From: Candidatus Accumulibacter cognatus
GTDB lineage: Bacteria > Pseudomonadota > Gammaproteobacteria > Burkholderiales > Rhodocyclaceae
Direction of reading: 5' to 3'
NCBI GenBank assembly: GCA_013414765.1
Contig: CP058708.1
Span: 4,211,553-4,275,552 of the forward strand
Length of the DNA: 64,000 bases
Shown piece by piece: positions 46,722-55,364 of this stretch. A program made the translations under genes and the position numbers. Numbering within the stretch: position 1 is the first letter of the stretch; each line of letters begins with the position of its first letter. The notes beneath the pieces were generated by a model that saw only the letters and a program-made list of their open reading frames with translations, had not been told where the DNA came from and ran no database searches.

Positions 46722-47783
46722 ATGAGTCATTACGAAGAACGTATCGAGAAGGATCTATTCAAGATCAGGCAGCAGGTAGCGCTCCTTGCCGGACTCGTCG
46801 AGAAGGCACTCGGCGACGCCGTGCACGCTCTGCTGGCCGACGATGACCCCTTGGCCTACGCCACGATTCTGGCCGACAACCGGGTCAATGCCGCCAGTAA
46901 CGAGCTGGACCGGATGTGCAATGCGTTCATCGGGGTACACCTGCCGAGCGGCGGACACCTTCGTCTGATGTCGGCGGTCATCCACACCAACGTCGCGCTC
47001 GAGCGCGTCGGTGACTACGCCGTCACGATCTGCCGCGAGGCGGTGCGACTGGCCTGCCCGAAGGGTCTGATGGCACGCGAGATCGAACTGATGGCAAGCG
47101 ATTCTCGGCAGATGCTGAAGCAGGCCGTCGACGCTTTCGTCGAGGGCAATGCCGAGAAGGCGAAGGCAACGATGGGTATCGCTGATCAGGTCGAACGAAC
47201 CTTCGACCTGGCTTTCGGCGAACTGCTCGGAGAAGGTGAGCGCTTCAACATCAAGGATCTGTTTGCTTACCTGACCGTGTTCAATTCGCTGGAGAGGGTT
47301 TCCGACCAGGCAAAGAACATCTGCGAGGACGCGGTGTTCGCGGTCACTGGCGAGGGCAGGGGGCCGAAGTTCCATCGCATCTTGTTCCTCGACGACGACA
47401 ACAGCCTGCTCGGCCCGCTCGCCGAGGCGATTGCGCGCAAGAACTTTCCGGACGCTGGCGAATATCACAGTCGCGGCCGGATCGCCGGTGTGACGGACCC
47501 CCAGTCGATCGCTCTGCTGCAGGCACTCGGGGTCGACCTCGACCACCACCGGCCGCAGGCTCTCTCCAGCCATCACCAGGAACTCGCCGCGTATCAGATC
47601 ATTGTCAGCCTGCAGGGGCCGGTCAGCGCTTACGTCGAGCAGATCCCCTTTCATACGGTGGCGCTCGAGTGGCCAACCAGGCAGCCTGCCGGCGGGCAGG
47701 CGGACCTGCGGCTCCTCAGCCGCGAGATCGCCGTGCTGGTCAGCCAGCTGATGAACACCCTGCGCGGTCAGGAGAGCGACTGA
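46722..47783 (+). CDS. phoU: PhoU fused to a degenerate LMW-phosphatase/ArsC-like domain
   Basis: Phosphate signalling protein of 353 aa. Residues 1-212 are a two-repeat PhoU with the metal-cluster motifs ERVGDYAVTICRE and ERVSDQAKNICED. From about 216 to the end the chain follows the low-molecular-weight tyrosine phosphatase/arsenate reductase pattern: RILFLDDDNSLLGPLAEAI aligns with the VLFxCxGNxCRSxxAEA loop, and VTDPQSIALLQALGVDLDHH with the following helix. The catalytic Cys is Asp224 and the loop Arg is Leu230, so no phosphatase activity is expected; phosphate or anion sensing is possible. It ends 1 bp before pstC. Confidence 0.88.
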   Translation: MSHYEERIEKDLFKIRQQVALLAGLVEKALGDAVHALLADDDPLAYATILADNRVNAASNELDRMCNAFIGVHLPSGGHLRLMSAVIHTNVALERVGDYAVTICREAVRLACPKGLMAREIELMASDSRQMLKQAVDAFVEGNAEKAKATMGIADQVERTFDLAFGELLGEGERFNIKDLFAYLTVFNSLERVSDQAKNICEDAVFAVTGEGRGPKFHRILFLDDDNSLLGPLAEAIARKNFPDAGEYHSRGRIAGVTDPQSIALLQALGVDLDHHRPQALSSHHQELAAYQIIVSLQGPVSAYVEQIPFHTVALEWPTRQPAGGQADLRLLSREIAVLVSQLMNTLRGQESD

Positions 47784-47784
47784 A

Positions 47785-48735
47785 ATGGCAAGCAACATAC
47801 AGGCGCTCGACAACAGCGCCACCGACAATCGCCTCGGCGATGATTTCGACCGCCGCAACCTCGACTGGTACATCGACAAGATCATTGCCTGCGTCGTTTT
47901 CATCTGCGGCATCTCGGCCATCCTCTTCGTTCTCGGGATCTTCTTCTTCGTCACCAAGGAGGGAATCGGATTCGTTTTCGAGAAGATGGATTTTCGCGAG
48001 TTCTTCCTCACCCCCTACTGGTCACCGAGCGATGCCGAGGACCCCGAGTACGGCATCCTTGCGCTGATGGCCGGAACGGCGAGCGTCACCGGGCTGGCGA
48101 TGCTGGTCTCGGTGCCGTTCTCGCTCGGAGCCGCCATCTACATCGCCGAATTCGCCAGCGGCAAGACGCGCGAGGCACTCAAGGTGCTGGTCGAACTGCT
48201 GGCGGCAATTCCCTCTGTCGTCTGGGGATTCATCGGCCTGGTGATCATGAACCCGCTGCTGATCAAGTGGTTCGACATTCCGGTCGGCCTCTGCGTCCTC
48301 AACGCCGGCATCATCCTTGGCCTGATGGCCGCGCCGATCATGACCTCGATCGCCGAAGACGCTCTCAAGGCGGTCCCCGACCGCTACCGCGAGGCGGCCG
48401 AGGCCATGGGCGCGACCCGCTGGCAGGTGATCTACAAGGTGGTGCTGCCGGCAGCGAAGAACGGTCTGCTCGGCGGCGTCCTGCTCGGTGTCGGTCGTGG
48501 CTTCGGGGAAACCATGGCGGTGCTGATGGCCACCGGTCACGCGGTGAACATCCCGGACAGCCTCTTCGACTCGGTGCGTGCGCTCACCGCGACGATCGCC
48601 GCCGAACTCGGCGAAGCGGTCGTCGGCGGCGAGCACTACCAGGTGCTGTTCACCATCGGCATCTTCCTCTTCCTGGTGACCTTCATCATCAACCTCAGCG
48701 CCGATCTGATCGTGCGCGGCATCCGCAAGGGCTAA
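47785..48735 (+). CDS. pstC: Phosphate ABC transporter permease PstC
   Basis: Inner-membrane permease of 316 aa. Six predicted helices; the N-terminal 35 residues are cytoplasmic and polar. The coupling-helix (EAA) loop reads VPDRYREAAEAMGATRWQVI, with VVLPAAKNGLLGGVLLGVGRG and a conserved FGETMAVLMATGH. The PstC periplasmic loop between TM1 and TM2 is short. It starts 1 bp after phoU and is followed after 5 bp by pstA. Confidence 0.94.
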   Translation: MASNIQALDNSATDNRLGDDFDRRNLDWYIDKIIACVVFICGISAILFVLGIFFFVTKEGIGFVFEKMDFREFFLTPYWSPSDAEDPEYGILALMAGTASVTGLAMLVSVPFSLGAAIYIAEFASGKTREALKVLVELLAAIPSVVWGFIGLVIMNPLLIKWFDIPVGLCVLNAGIILGLMAAPIMTSIAEDALKAVPDRYREAAEAMGATRWQVIYKVVLPAAKNGLLGGVLLGVGRGFGETMAVLMATGHAVNIPDSLFDSVRALTATIAAELGEAVVGGEHYQVLFTIGIFLFLVTFIINLSADLIVRGIRKG

Positions 48736-48740
48736 GCACA

Positions 48741-49631
48741 ATGAACACCGCCAATCCCGCGCTATTTCAGGCCAGCGACCTGAATCAGCGCAACGCACGC
48801 GTGCAGCAACGCTACCGCCTGCTCTTCGGGCTCATGACCCTGCTCCTGATCACGCCGGTGCTGCTGATCCTCGGTACCCTGGTGGTGAAGGGGGGGAGCG
48901 CGATTTCCTGGGAGTTCCTGTTTACCGCGCCGACCGACGGCATGCGCAGCGGCGGAGTATTCCCGGCGCTGCTGGGCACCGTCTGGCTGGTCACCGTCGC
49001 CTTGCTGCTGTCGGTGCCGATTGGCGTCTTCGCGGCGATCTATCTCAGCGAGTATGCCGGCGACAACTGGTTCACGCGGGTGATCAATCTGGCGATCATC
49101 AATCTCGCCGGCGTTCCCTCGATCGTTCATGCCCTGTTCGGCCTGGGTGCCTTCGTCCTCTTCTTCAAGTTCGGCACCAGCATCCTCGCTGCCAGCCTGA
49201 CGCTGGCGGTGATGACCATGCCGGTGGTCATCGTCGCCACCCGCGAATCGCTGCAGGCGGTACCGCAGGCCTTTCGCGAGGCGTGCTGGAACATGGGCGC
49301 GACGCGCTGGCAAACGATCCGCCGCGTCGTTCTTCCGAACTCGATCACCGGCATCCTGACCGGCGTTATTCTCGAAGTCTCGCGCACCGCCGGGGAGACG
49401 GCACCCATCATGTTCACCGGCGCGGTATTCTTCACGCCATTCCTGCCGCAAAGTGTCTTTGACCAGACCATGGCGCTGTCCCTGCACCTCTTCGTGGCTG
49501 CAACGCAGGTGCCGGGGATCTCCGAGGAGGTCCCCTTTGGCGTCGCGCTGGTCCTGATCGCTCTCGTGTTGACCATGAACAGTGTCTCGATCGCCTTCCG
49601 CATGTGGCTGAGAGGGAAAAAGAAATGGTAG
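48741..49631 (+). CDS. pstA: Phosphate ABC transporter permease PstA
   Basis: Second permease, 296 aa, with six predicted helices. The EAA loop is VPQAFREACWNMGATRWQTI, then RRVVLPNSITGILTGVIL and SRTAGETAPIMFTGAVFF. ATG 48741 is chosen; the open frame to 48267 lies within pstC in another phase. The stop overlaps the start of the first pstB-like gene. Confidence 0.94.
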   Translation: MNTANPALFQASDLNQRNARVQQRYRLLFGLMTLLLITPVLLILGTLVVKGGSAISWEFLFTAPTDGMRSGGVFPALLGTVWLVTVALLLSVPIGVFAAIYLSEYAGDNWFTRVINLAIINLAGVPSIVHALFGLGAFVLFFKFGTSILAASLTLAVMTMPVVIVATRESLQAVPQAFREACWNMGATRWQTIRRVVLPNSITGILTGVILEVSRTAGETAPIMFTGAVFFTPFLPQSVFDQTMALSLHLFVAATQVPGISEEVPFGVALVLIALVLTMNSVSIAFRMWLRGKKKW

Positions 49632-50443
49632 GGCTTGTGGCCACTCCTGCACCGGTAGCCGGTGCGACCACGGCGGCGGTCGCCGCGCTTCCGAACAAGC
49701 TCGAAGTGAGCAGTCTGACGATCCGCTACGGCAGTGCCGTGGCGCTGCGCGACGTCAGCCTGTCCATTCGGGAACACGAGATCTTCGGCATCATCGGCCC
49801 TGCCAACGCCGGCAAGACCTCGTTTCTCAAGGCGATCAACCGCATGGACGTGTTCACCAGTGGCATGCGGGTGGATGGCGAGATCCGTTTCAACGGTCGC
49901 GACACGCGCCGCCTGAACAACGACTATGCGCTGCGAAGTCGCATTGGGGTCGTCTTTCCGCTACCCGTCGGTCTGCCGATGACGGTGTACGAGAACGTCG
50001 CCTTGTCGCCGCGCCTGCGCGGGATCAAGGAAAGTGCCGAACTCGACGTCATCGTCCAGCGTTGTCTGACGCGCGCCGCGCTCTGGGATGAAGTCAAGGA
50101 CCGCCTGCACGCGCTCGGCAGCCTGCTCTCGGGCGGCCAGCAACAGCGCCTGACGATCGCCCGTGCGCTGTCGCAGGACCCCGACCTGCTGATGCTCGAC
50201 GAGTTTTCGATTGCCGTCGACCCGGTGACGACGATGCGCATCGAAGAAGTGCTCAAGGAGTTGCGCAAGGAAGTGACGATCATCCTGGTGACCAACCTCG
50301 TGCAGCAGGCGCGGCGGCTGGCCGACCGGACGGCATTCTTCCTTGGCGGCGAGTGCGTCGAGATCGGGGTGACCGAAGACCTCTTCACCGGCGAAGTCAA
50401 GGACCAGCGCACGCGCGACTATGTCGAGGGCAGGTTCGGCTAA
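49625..50443 (+). CDS. pstB: PstB-like ATPase 1: intact signature, lost Q-loop Gln and switch His
   Basis: Nucleotide-binding subunit of 272 aa. It has Walker A GPANAGKT (58-65), the ABC signature LSGGQ (168-172) and Walker B LLMLDE (188-193). It departs from canonical PstB in three places: the Q-loop Gln is Pro112 (VVFPLPVGLP), the D-loop region reads EFSIAVDP instead of EPCSALDP, and the switch His is Asn224 (LVTNLVQQ versus VTHNM). Such a subunit could lend its signature to a partner's site but should hydrolyse poorly at its own Walker A. ATG 49625 overlaps pstA. Confidence 0.92.
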   Translation: MVGLVATPAPVAGATTAAVAALPNKLEVSSLTIRYGSAVALRDVSLSIREHEIFGIIGPANAGKTSFLKAINRMDVFTSGMRVDGEIRFNGRDTRRLNNDYALRSRIGVVFPLPVGLPMTVYENVALSPRLRGIKESAELDVIVQRCLTRAALWDEVKDRLHALGSLLSGGQQQRLTIARALSQDPDLLMLDEFSIAVDPVTTMRIEEVLKELRKEVTIILVTNLVQQARRLADRTAFFLGGECVEIGVTEDLFTGEVKDQRTRDYVEGRFG

Positions 50444-50531
50444 CCGTCGGACGCCCTACGTCGGAAGTGGCCCACAACAGGCGTCGAATAGCCGGCGATC
50501 CCGGCATTGTCAACGAAGGATAGGATCCAGG

Positions 50532-51338
50532 ATGAACATCGAACAGACGGCTGCGCTCCTGCAGCCGACTCCGCAGTATGCGATCGACAGCCAGCGACTC
50601 AACCTCTGGTACGGGACTTTTCAGGCCCTCTTCGATGTTGATCTGCGTATTCGCCAGGGGATCATCACCGCGATGATCGGGCCTTCGGGATGCGGCAAGA
50701 GCACCTTCCTGCGCAGCGTGAACCGGATCAACGAACGGCTGGGCTACGTGCGCATCGAGGGTAGCATCCGGGTCATGAACGAAAACATCTACGACCCTGG
50801 GGTCGAACTCGTGCAGGTGCGCAAGCAGGTCGGGATGGTTTTTCAGCGCCCGAATCCGCTTCCCATCTCGATCCGTGACAACATTCTGTTCAGTCACCGG
50901 CTGCACGCCGAGGGCGGTGGCGAGGTGGAGCAGGGGACGCCCGACGAGATCGTCGAAAAATCGCTGCGCCAGGTGCTGCTCTGGGACAAGGTCAAGGACC
51001 GCCTGAAGCGCAAGGCCACCGAACTTTCGCTCGAAGAACAGCAGAAGCTGTGCATCGCCCGCTTGCTGCCGGTGAAACCGAAGGTTCTGCTGATGGACGA
51101 ACCGTGCTCGGCGCTCGATCCCAAGGGGACCGAAGCGGTCGAGGAACTGCTCTGGGATCTGCGTGGCGAATATACGATCCTCATCGTCACCCACAACATG
51201 GCGCAGGCGCGGCGCGCCAGCGAGGAGTGCGTGTTCATGCTGATGGGCAAGGTAGTCGAACATTCAAGGACCGACGTGTTGTTCGTCACACCTGCCCACA
51301 AAGAAACCGCGGACTACATCGAAGGGCGCTACGGATAG
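50532..51338 (+). CDS. pstB: PstB-like ATPase 2: intact Walker motifs, degenerate signature
   Basis: Nucleotide-binding subunit of 268 aa. Walker A GPSGCGKS (50-57), Q-loop Gln105 (VFQRPNP), Walker B VLLMDEP (Glu190), D-loop SALDP and switch His221 (VTHNM) are all canonical. The ABC signature LSGGQQQRL is replaced by LSLEEQQKL (165-173), losing both Gly. It is the complement of the preceding gene. ATG 50532 follows AGGATCCAGG; the longer frame from 50421 runs back into the first pstB. Last gene of the pst operon. Confidence 0.93.
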   Translation: MNIEQTAALLQPTPQYAIDSQRLNLWYGTFQALFDVDLRIRQGIITAMIGPSGCGKSTFLRSVNRINERLGYVRIEGSIRVMNENIYDPGVELVQVRKQVGMVFQRPNPLPISIRDNILFSHRLHAEGGGEVEQGTPDEIVEKSLRQVLLWDKVKDRLKRKATELSLEEQQKLCIARLLPVKPKVLLMDEPCSALDPKGTEAVEELLWDLRGEYTILIVTHNMAQARRASEECVFMLMGKVVEHSRTDVLFVTPAHKETADYIEGRYG

Positions 51339-51571
51339 CCGATCGTGGGACCCGGTGTCTCCTCGGGCGGCAGCGCCCGTGACGGGCACCACGCATCGAG
51401 GGCATTTCGGCTGGTAAGGATCAGGCGTCTGGTCAGCGCGCGCAGCAGACGGCGGCGGACCCTGGACTGCGCTTCGTCCAGCAGCAGGGGCGCAGCGTGC
51501 TGCGCCCCTACCATGCGTTACAGTGCGGCCCAGGGCGGTCAAGACACAGCCAGGTTCGCCAGCGAATACCC
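51339..51571. other. Intergenic region after the pst operon
   Basis: About 230 bp without a gene. It contains a short GC dyad (CGGGCG / CGCCCG near 51370) that could end pst transcripts, but no T-run follows. The duplicated SNF2 region begins at 51572. Confidence 0.4.
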
Positions 51572-52262
51572 GCCCGATGTCGGAGTCCCGGCGGCTGGTC
51601 GGTTGGGGTGAGGCATGCACCCCAACGGTGACGGGAGGGGATCGGTGTTAAGCTTGGCGCCATGGAAATCGACTTGACTTGCCGAGCTGCCGTTGAGGGG
51701 ATATCAGCGTGCGGGATTCTGGATTGCCTGGGTCGCCGCATGCCATGACGGGAATGGCTCTTGAACTGGCGGTATCGCCGGACGGCCATTTCTATCTCGA
51801 GACCGTAGCGTGCGAGTTCGACCTGCCGGATGCCGCCGTCGCCCGGCGTATCCGCAAAAGCTTCGCAGCGGGTAGTGCGGCCGGTCTGCTCGATCTGGGG
51901 GCGATCGAACTCGCCAGTTCCTTACCCCCTTCGCTCGCCTACGGGCGCGGCCTGGCCCATTTCTTCATGGCACGGCTATGTGCGATTCCCGACCTCGAGA
52001 GCCAGTGGGCGAGAGCCGAGTTGCCCGCCCCTCGCGACGATCTGGCGCGCCTGGCAGCGGCGGCGCCACCGCTCACCGGCGCCGAATACCTTGATCTCGA
52101 GCAACTGGAAGTGCTATGGGCGGATCTGCGAACCGTCGCGCGGGAAAAAAATTGCCGCTGCCGGTGGCAGTCCGCACACCTGGTTGAAGGAGGCGCACCC
52201 GAGCTGGAACCTGGTGGGCCGGGTGTGTTTTCATCTGGCCGAGAACAGGAACGACGAGCGCG
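51572..52262 (+). repeat. Direct repeat A, copy 1 (691 bp)
   Basis: Near-identical to 54675-55364: upstream region and first part of a SNF2 helicase gene. Only scattered substitutions were seen plus one extra A (seven A at 52144-52150 versus six in copy 2). Both copies include the hairpin GTTGGGGTG / CACCCCAAC upstream of the gene (about 51599-51623 and 54702-54726). Confidence 0.9.
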
Positions 52263-53264
52263 ATGAGGACGGCAGGCAGCCACCGGCAGGAAAGCCCCGG
52301 TCAGGGAGCAGCAGATCCTGCGGGCACAGCTCCTCAATCGATTCGAAGAGCCTCTGTCATCCGTTACCACTGCCCATCTGCAACGGGACGCTGAGAAACC
52401 GTTCGATTCCCGGCAAGTAAAGGCCAAACGCCACGCCACTGACGATCGAACGTATCCCCTTCTTCAGCATCGTCAGCTGAACCGTCGTGCCATCGCCGGC
52501 AACCACCCGCAGCCCCTGCCATCGAGGAATCGAAATCTCCTTCTCCACGAGGGCGATCAACTCCCGGTTCACCTCGTCGAAGACCCGCGAACTGATCTTG
52601 TAGCGCGCGGCGGAAAAGGCTTGTGCGCTCACTTTCCGGATCGACTCCGCCCGATTCCAGAGGTCGGCAAAGAACGTATTCCACTCCGACTGGACGGCGC
52701 CCTGTACACCCGAGAGCAGAAAGCTTAGGATCACGGGGAAGGTGAGCATGCGGTCGCGGGTAAAATGCCGGGGATCGAGACGGGATTTCTCCATTAGCTC
52801 CTGGGAGGACAGATAGCGGGCGAGTGCATTAATTACATTTGAATACTTCAGGGTCAGTGATGGCATCATTTCTCTCTTCTTATCAGCTTGTTGGAGAGAC
52901 GCTATGCTATATGGACTAGGCGGACAAAGGGATCTCCGACGAATTATGCCTTCGTGCTAAATTGGGAGGATTGGCCGTCGACGGGCTGATGCGCCTGAAG
53001 GGCCGCTGGGTGGAAGTCGATCGCGAGGCGCAGGCAATCAAGAATCCGGGCACGCGGCAGACCCGGGCGGTCAAACGGCTGCCCAGCCGTGTGCGCCTGG
53101 CGCTCACCGGCACGCCCGTGGAGAATCGGCTCGGTGACCTGTGGTCGCTGTTCGATTTGATCTGTCCGGGACTGCTCGGCTCAGCGCAGGCGTTCAGCCG
53201 ATTCGCGCGCCGCCTCGCAGAGGACGAGCACGCCGGTTACGCGCCGCTGCGCAAGCTCGTGTAG
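51709..53264 (+). pseudogene. Decayed partial duplicate of the SNF2 helicase gene
   Basis: The first part (51709-52262) matches the start of the intact helicase at 54812, with a frameshift from an extra A near 52150 (EKNCRCRW instead of EKIAAAGG). The reading is then replaced by a transposase fragment on the other strand (52263-52869 or slightly beyond). Helicase sequence returns at 52983 (GLMRLKGRWVEVDRE), jumps in frame from the equivalent of 55867 to 56507 (639 bp missing, CGAG shared at both edges), and ends at a TAG (53262-53264) shortly after RLAEDEHAGYAPLRKLV. ATPase motif I and the whole C-terminal lobe are absent. Confidence 0.88.
52263..52869 (-). pseudogene. IS4 family transposase fragment
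   Basis: From ATG 52869 the frame reads MPSLTLKYSNVINALARYLS, FPVILSFLLSGVQGAVQ, LRVVAGDGTTVQL (first catalytic Asp) and FGLYLPGIERFLS, then a TGA at 52357. In-frame similarity continues as LFESIEELCPQDLLLPDRGFP (second Asp) and is cut off at the junction with the helicase copy at 52262. The C-terminal half with the catalytic Glu is missing. Confidence 0.75.
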
Positions 53265-53335
53265 CTCAGGAAGCGGATGAGTGCAACAAAACCATTTGCC
53301 ATTGACAAAAGAATGGCCGGTGCGTTTGCTTGATG

Positions 53336-53481
53336 GGAGAAGTGTGAATCGAGAGGTTCACGCACCGTTCTGTGCGCGGCTGGAGGTGAAATTCCCCCGC
53401 CGACTCGCCAGCAGTGTACGGGAAAATCGCATGAACGGTTTGATGAGGGTGGGCAGGCGAAAGCCTGTCCTCTACTCTACC
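53336..53481 (+). ncRNA. Possible group II intron 3'-end remnants (domain V/VI-like)
   Basis: 53344-53361 forms a 7-bp stem GTGAATC / GGTTCAC closed by a GAGA (GNRA) loop in the context GAGAAGT...GCACCGTTCTG, as in group II intron domain V, followed by GGTGAAATTCCCCCG and CCGACTCGCC. A second unit at 53413-53481 has ACGGTTTGATGAGGG, an 8-bp GGGCAGGC / GCCTGTCC stem with GAAA loop and the ending TCTACTCTACC. No reverse transcriptase is nearby, so only 3' ends would remain. This is pattern recognition without folding. Confidence 0.4.
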
Positions 53482-53587
53482 CGGTTTCGCGGGCGGGATT
53501 GGCGCATCGTTGGCATTGTCATCCCTAACGCGGGCTTGGTATGATGCCCGTTCCTCCCGTATTGCCGCACAGCCTCAGGAGACTGTC

Positions 53588-53812
53588 ATGGGTCTGATGG
53601 AACGACTGCAAGAGATTGCCAAGGTGCTTCCCGAAAATGAACTCGCGGAGGTAATTGGCTTTGCCGAGGCGCTCAAGGCTAGGCGCGGTGCCACCAGAAT
53701 CGCTGCGCCAGATGCAGCGATCGATGTCGAGCTGATGCATGCGGTGCGCTCGCGCTGCGAAGGCGGCTTTACCTGGCGACGCGAGGAGTTGTATGACCGC
53801 GGTATTCGTTGA
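53588..53812 (+). CDS. Putative antitoxin of a PIN-type toxin pair
   Basis: Small protein of 74 aa (MGLMERLQEIAKVLPENELAE at the start), helical, with a basic segment and the C-terminal WRREELYDRG typical of short VapB-like/DUF2281-like antitoxins. ATG 53588 follows AGGAG. Its end overlaps the toxin gene by 20 bp, the usual antitoxin-first coupling. The specific antitoxin family is uncertain. Confidence 0.75.
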   Translation: MGLMERLQEIAKVLPENELAEVIGFAEALKARRGATRIAAPDAAIDVELMHAVRSRCEGGFTWRREELYDRGIR

Positions 53813-54203
53813 CACCAATATCGTCGTTTACGCCTACGCCAACGATCCTCTGAAGTCTTCGGTGGCCGAGGCCATCGTTAGCGCGACCCCGGTGCTGAGC
53901 ACCCAGGTTATCAACGAGTTCCTGAACGTGGCTCGAATCAAGATGCGCCTTGATCTGGCTACTCGCCACAAGATTGCTCACAATCTGCTGCACGCTTGCA
54001 CTGTCGTATCCCTGGATGTGCAAGTCGTCGCGCAAGCCATGGCGGTCGAGGCGACCTATCAGGTTTCCTACTGGGATGCCTTGGTGATTTCTGCCGCGCT
54101 TGCCGCCGGATGTGACACGCTTTATTCGGAGGACATGCAGAACGGTCAAGTTTTCGAGAATTGCTTGACCGTGAGGAATCCGTTCGTTAGGAGGTCGGGT
54201 TAG
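53793..54203 (+). CDS. PIN domain toxin (VapC-like)
   Basis: Predicted PIN-fold ribonuclease of 136 aa. Acidic active-site positions are visible: Asp7 in VFVDTNIVVYAY, Glu in TQVINEFLNV, Asp in SYWDALVISAAL and the terminal LYSEDM. ATG 53793 follows GAGGAG and lies inside the antitoxin end. Likely cleaves tRNA or mRNA when the antitoxin is lost. Confidence 0.88.
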   Translation: MTAVFVDTNIVVYAYANDPLKSSVAEAIVSATPVLSTQVINEFLNVARIKMRLDLATRHKIAHNLLHACTVVSLDVQVVAQAMAVEATYQVSYWDALVISAALAAGCDTLYSEDMQNGQVFENCLTVRNPFVRRSG

Positions 54204-54359
54204 CCCGCCCGACAGGCATATCCACATTGCTCGGCCGATGCAACGTAACCACCCAACGGCATAACCGATTGCCATGCGAAATGAGTGCATTGCCGGCATA
54301 TCGACTTCGGAAATCGTGGTCTATCCCCGGTTTCTCTGTCCCCGGTTTCTCCGGTTTCT

Positions 54360-54559
54360 CCCGGTTTCTCTGCGACAGTTGGGCGACCCTGCGCGACACC
54401 CTCTCGGTGCAGCGCCGGGTGACCGCGACCTTCAATCAGCGTGACGGCCGCTCCCTGCATGTGCGAAAGGCCACCGTTGCCGAACCCGATCTCATGGCCA
54501 TTTATCGCGCGCTGGGTATCACCGCTGCACCAGGAGGGACCAGAAAACTGACCATCTGA
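54360..54559 (+). pseudogene. Transposase C-terminal remnant (IS1634-like)
   Basis: One frame reads RDTLSVQRRVTATFNQRDG, LHVRKATVAEPDLMAIYRAL and GGTRKLTI, resembling the C-terminus of IS1634-type transposases (HLRKATxPEPxxxxIYxxLG). The N-terminal bulk is missing. Just upstream (54328-54371) the motif CCGGTTTCTC occurs four times at irregular spacing, a simple repeat. The rest of 54204-54674 holds nothing recognised. Confidence 0.4.
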
Positions 54560-54674
54560 ATCTGCAATTATCGGCTTGTAGTGCCACTCGATATTTTTTT
54601 GCATCTAAGTAATTGATTAAAAGAGATGTTTTCTAGATATGTGAAACATCGGCTGGGTTCACCCAGATTCGCCA

Positions 54675-55364
54675 GCCCGATGTCGGAGTCCCGGCGGCTG
54701 GTCGGTTGGGGTGAGGCATGCACCCCAACGGTGGCGGGAGGGGATCGGTGTTAAGCTTGGCGCCATGGAAATCGACTTGACTTGCCGAGCTGCCGTTGAG
54801 GGGATATCAGCGTGCGGGATTCTGGATTGCCTGGGTCGCCGCATGCCATGACGGGAATGGCTCTTGAACTGGCGGTATCGCCGGACGGCCATTTCTATCT
54901 CGAGACCGTAGCGTGCGAGTTCGACCTGCCGGATGCCGCCGTCGCCCGGCGTATCCGCAAAAGCTTCGCAGCGGGTGGTGCGGCCGGTCTGCTCGATCTG
55001 GGGGCGATCGAACTCGCCAGTTCCTTACCCCCTTCGCTCGCCTACGGGCGCGGCCTGGCCCATTTCTTCATGGCACGGCTATGTGCGATTCCCGACCTCG
55101 AGAGCCAGTGGGCGAGAGCCGAGTTGCCCGCCCCTCGCGACGATCTGGCGCGCCTGGCAGCGGCGGCGCCACCGCTCACCGGCGCCGAATACCTTGATCT
55201 CGAGCGGCTGGAAGTGCTATGGGCGGATCTGCGAACCGTCGCGCGGGAAAAAATTGCCGCTGCCGGTGGCAGTCCGCACACCTGGTTGAAGGAGGCGCAC
55301 CCGAGCTGGAACCTGGTGGGCCGGGTGTGTTTTCATCTGGCCGAGAACAAGAATGACGAGCGCG
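54675..55364 (+). repeat. Direct repeat A, copy 2 (690 bp)
   Basis: Upstream region and first 184 codons of the intact SNF2 gene, near-identical to 51572-52262. The two copies lie 3.1 kb apart in the same orientation, so recombination between them could remove the intervening toxin-antitoxin genes. Confidence 0.9.

Noticed and set aside
51599-51623. The GTTGGGGTG / CACCCCAAC hairpin (also at 54702-54726) as a terminator
   Set aside because: No T-run follows; it lies upstream of a coding start and is simply part of the duplicated block.
54227-54559. A 110-codon ORF as a complete gene
   Set aside because: Only its last two-thirds resemble anything (a transposase C-terminus), and the first part is made of the simple CCGGTTTCTC repeat.
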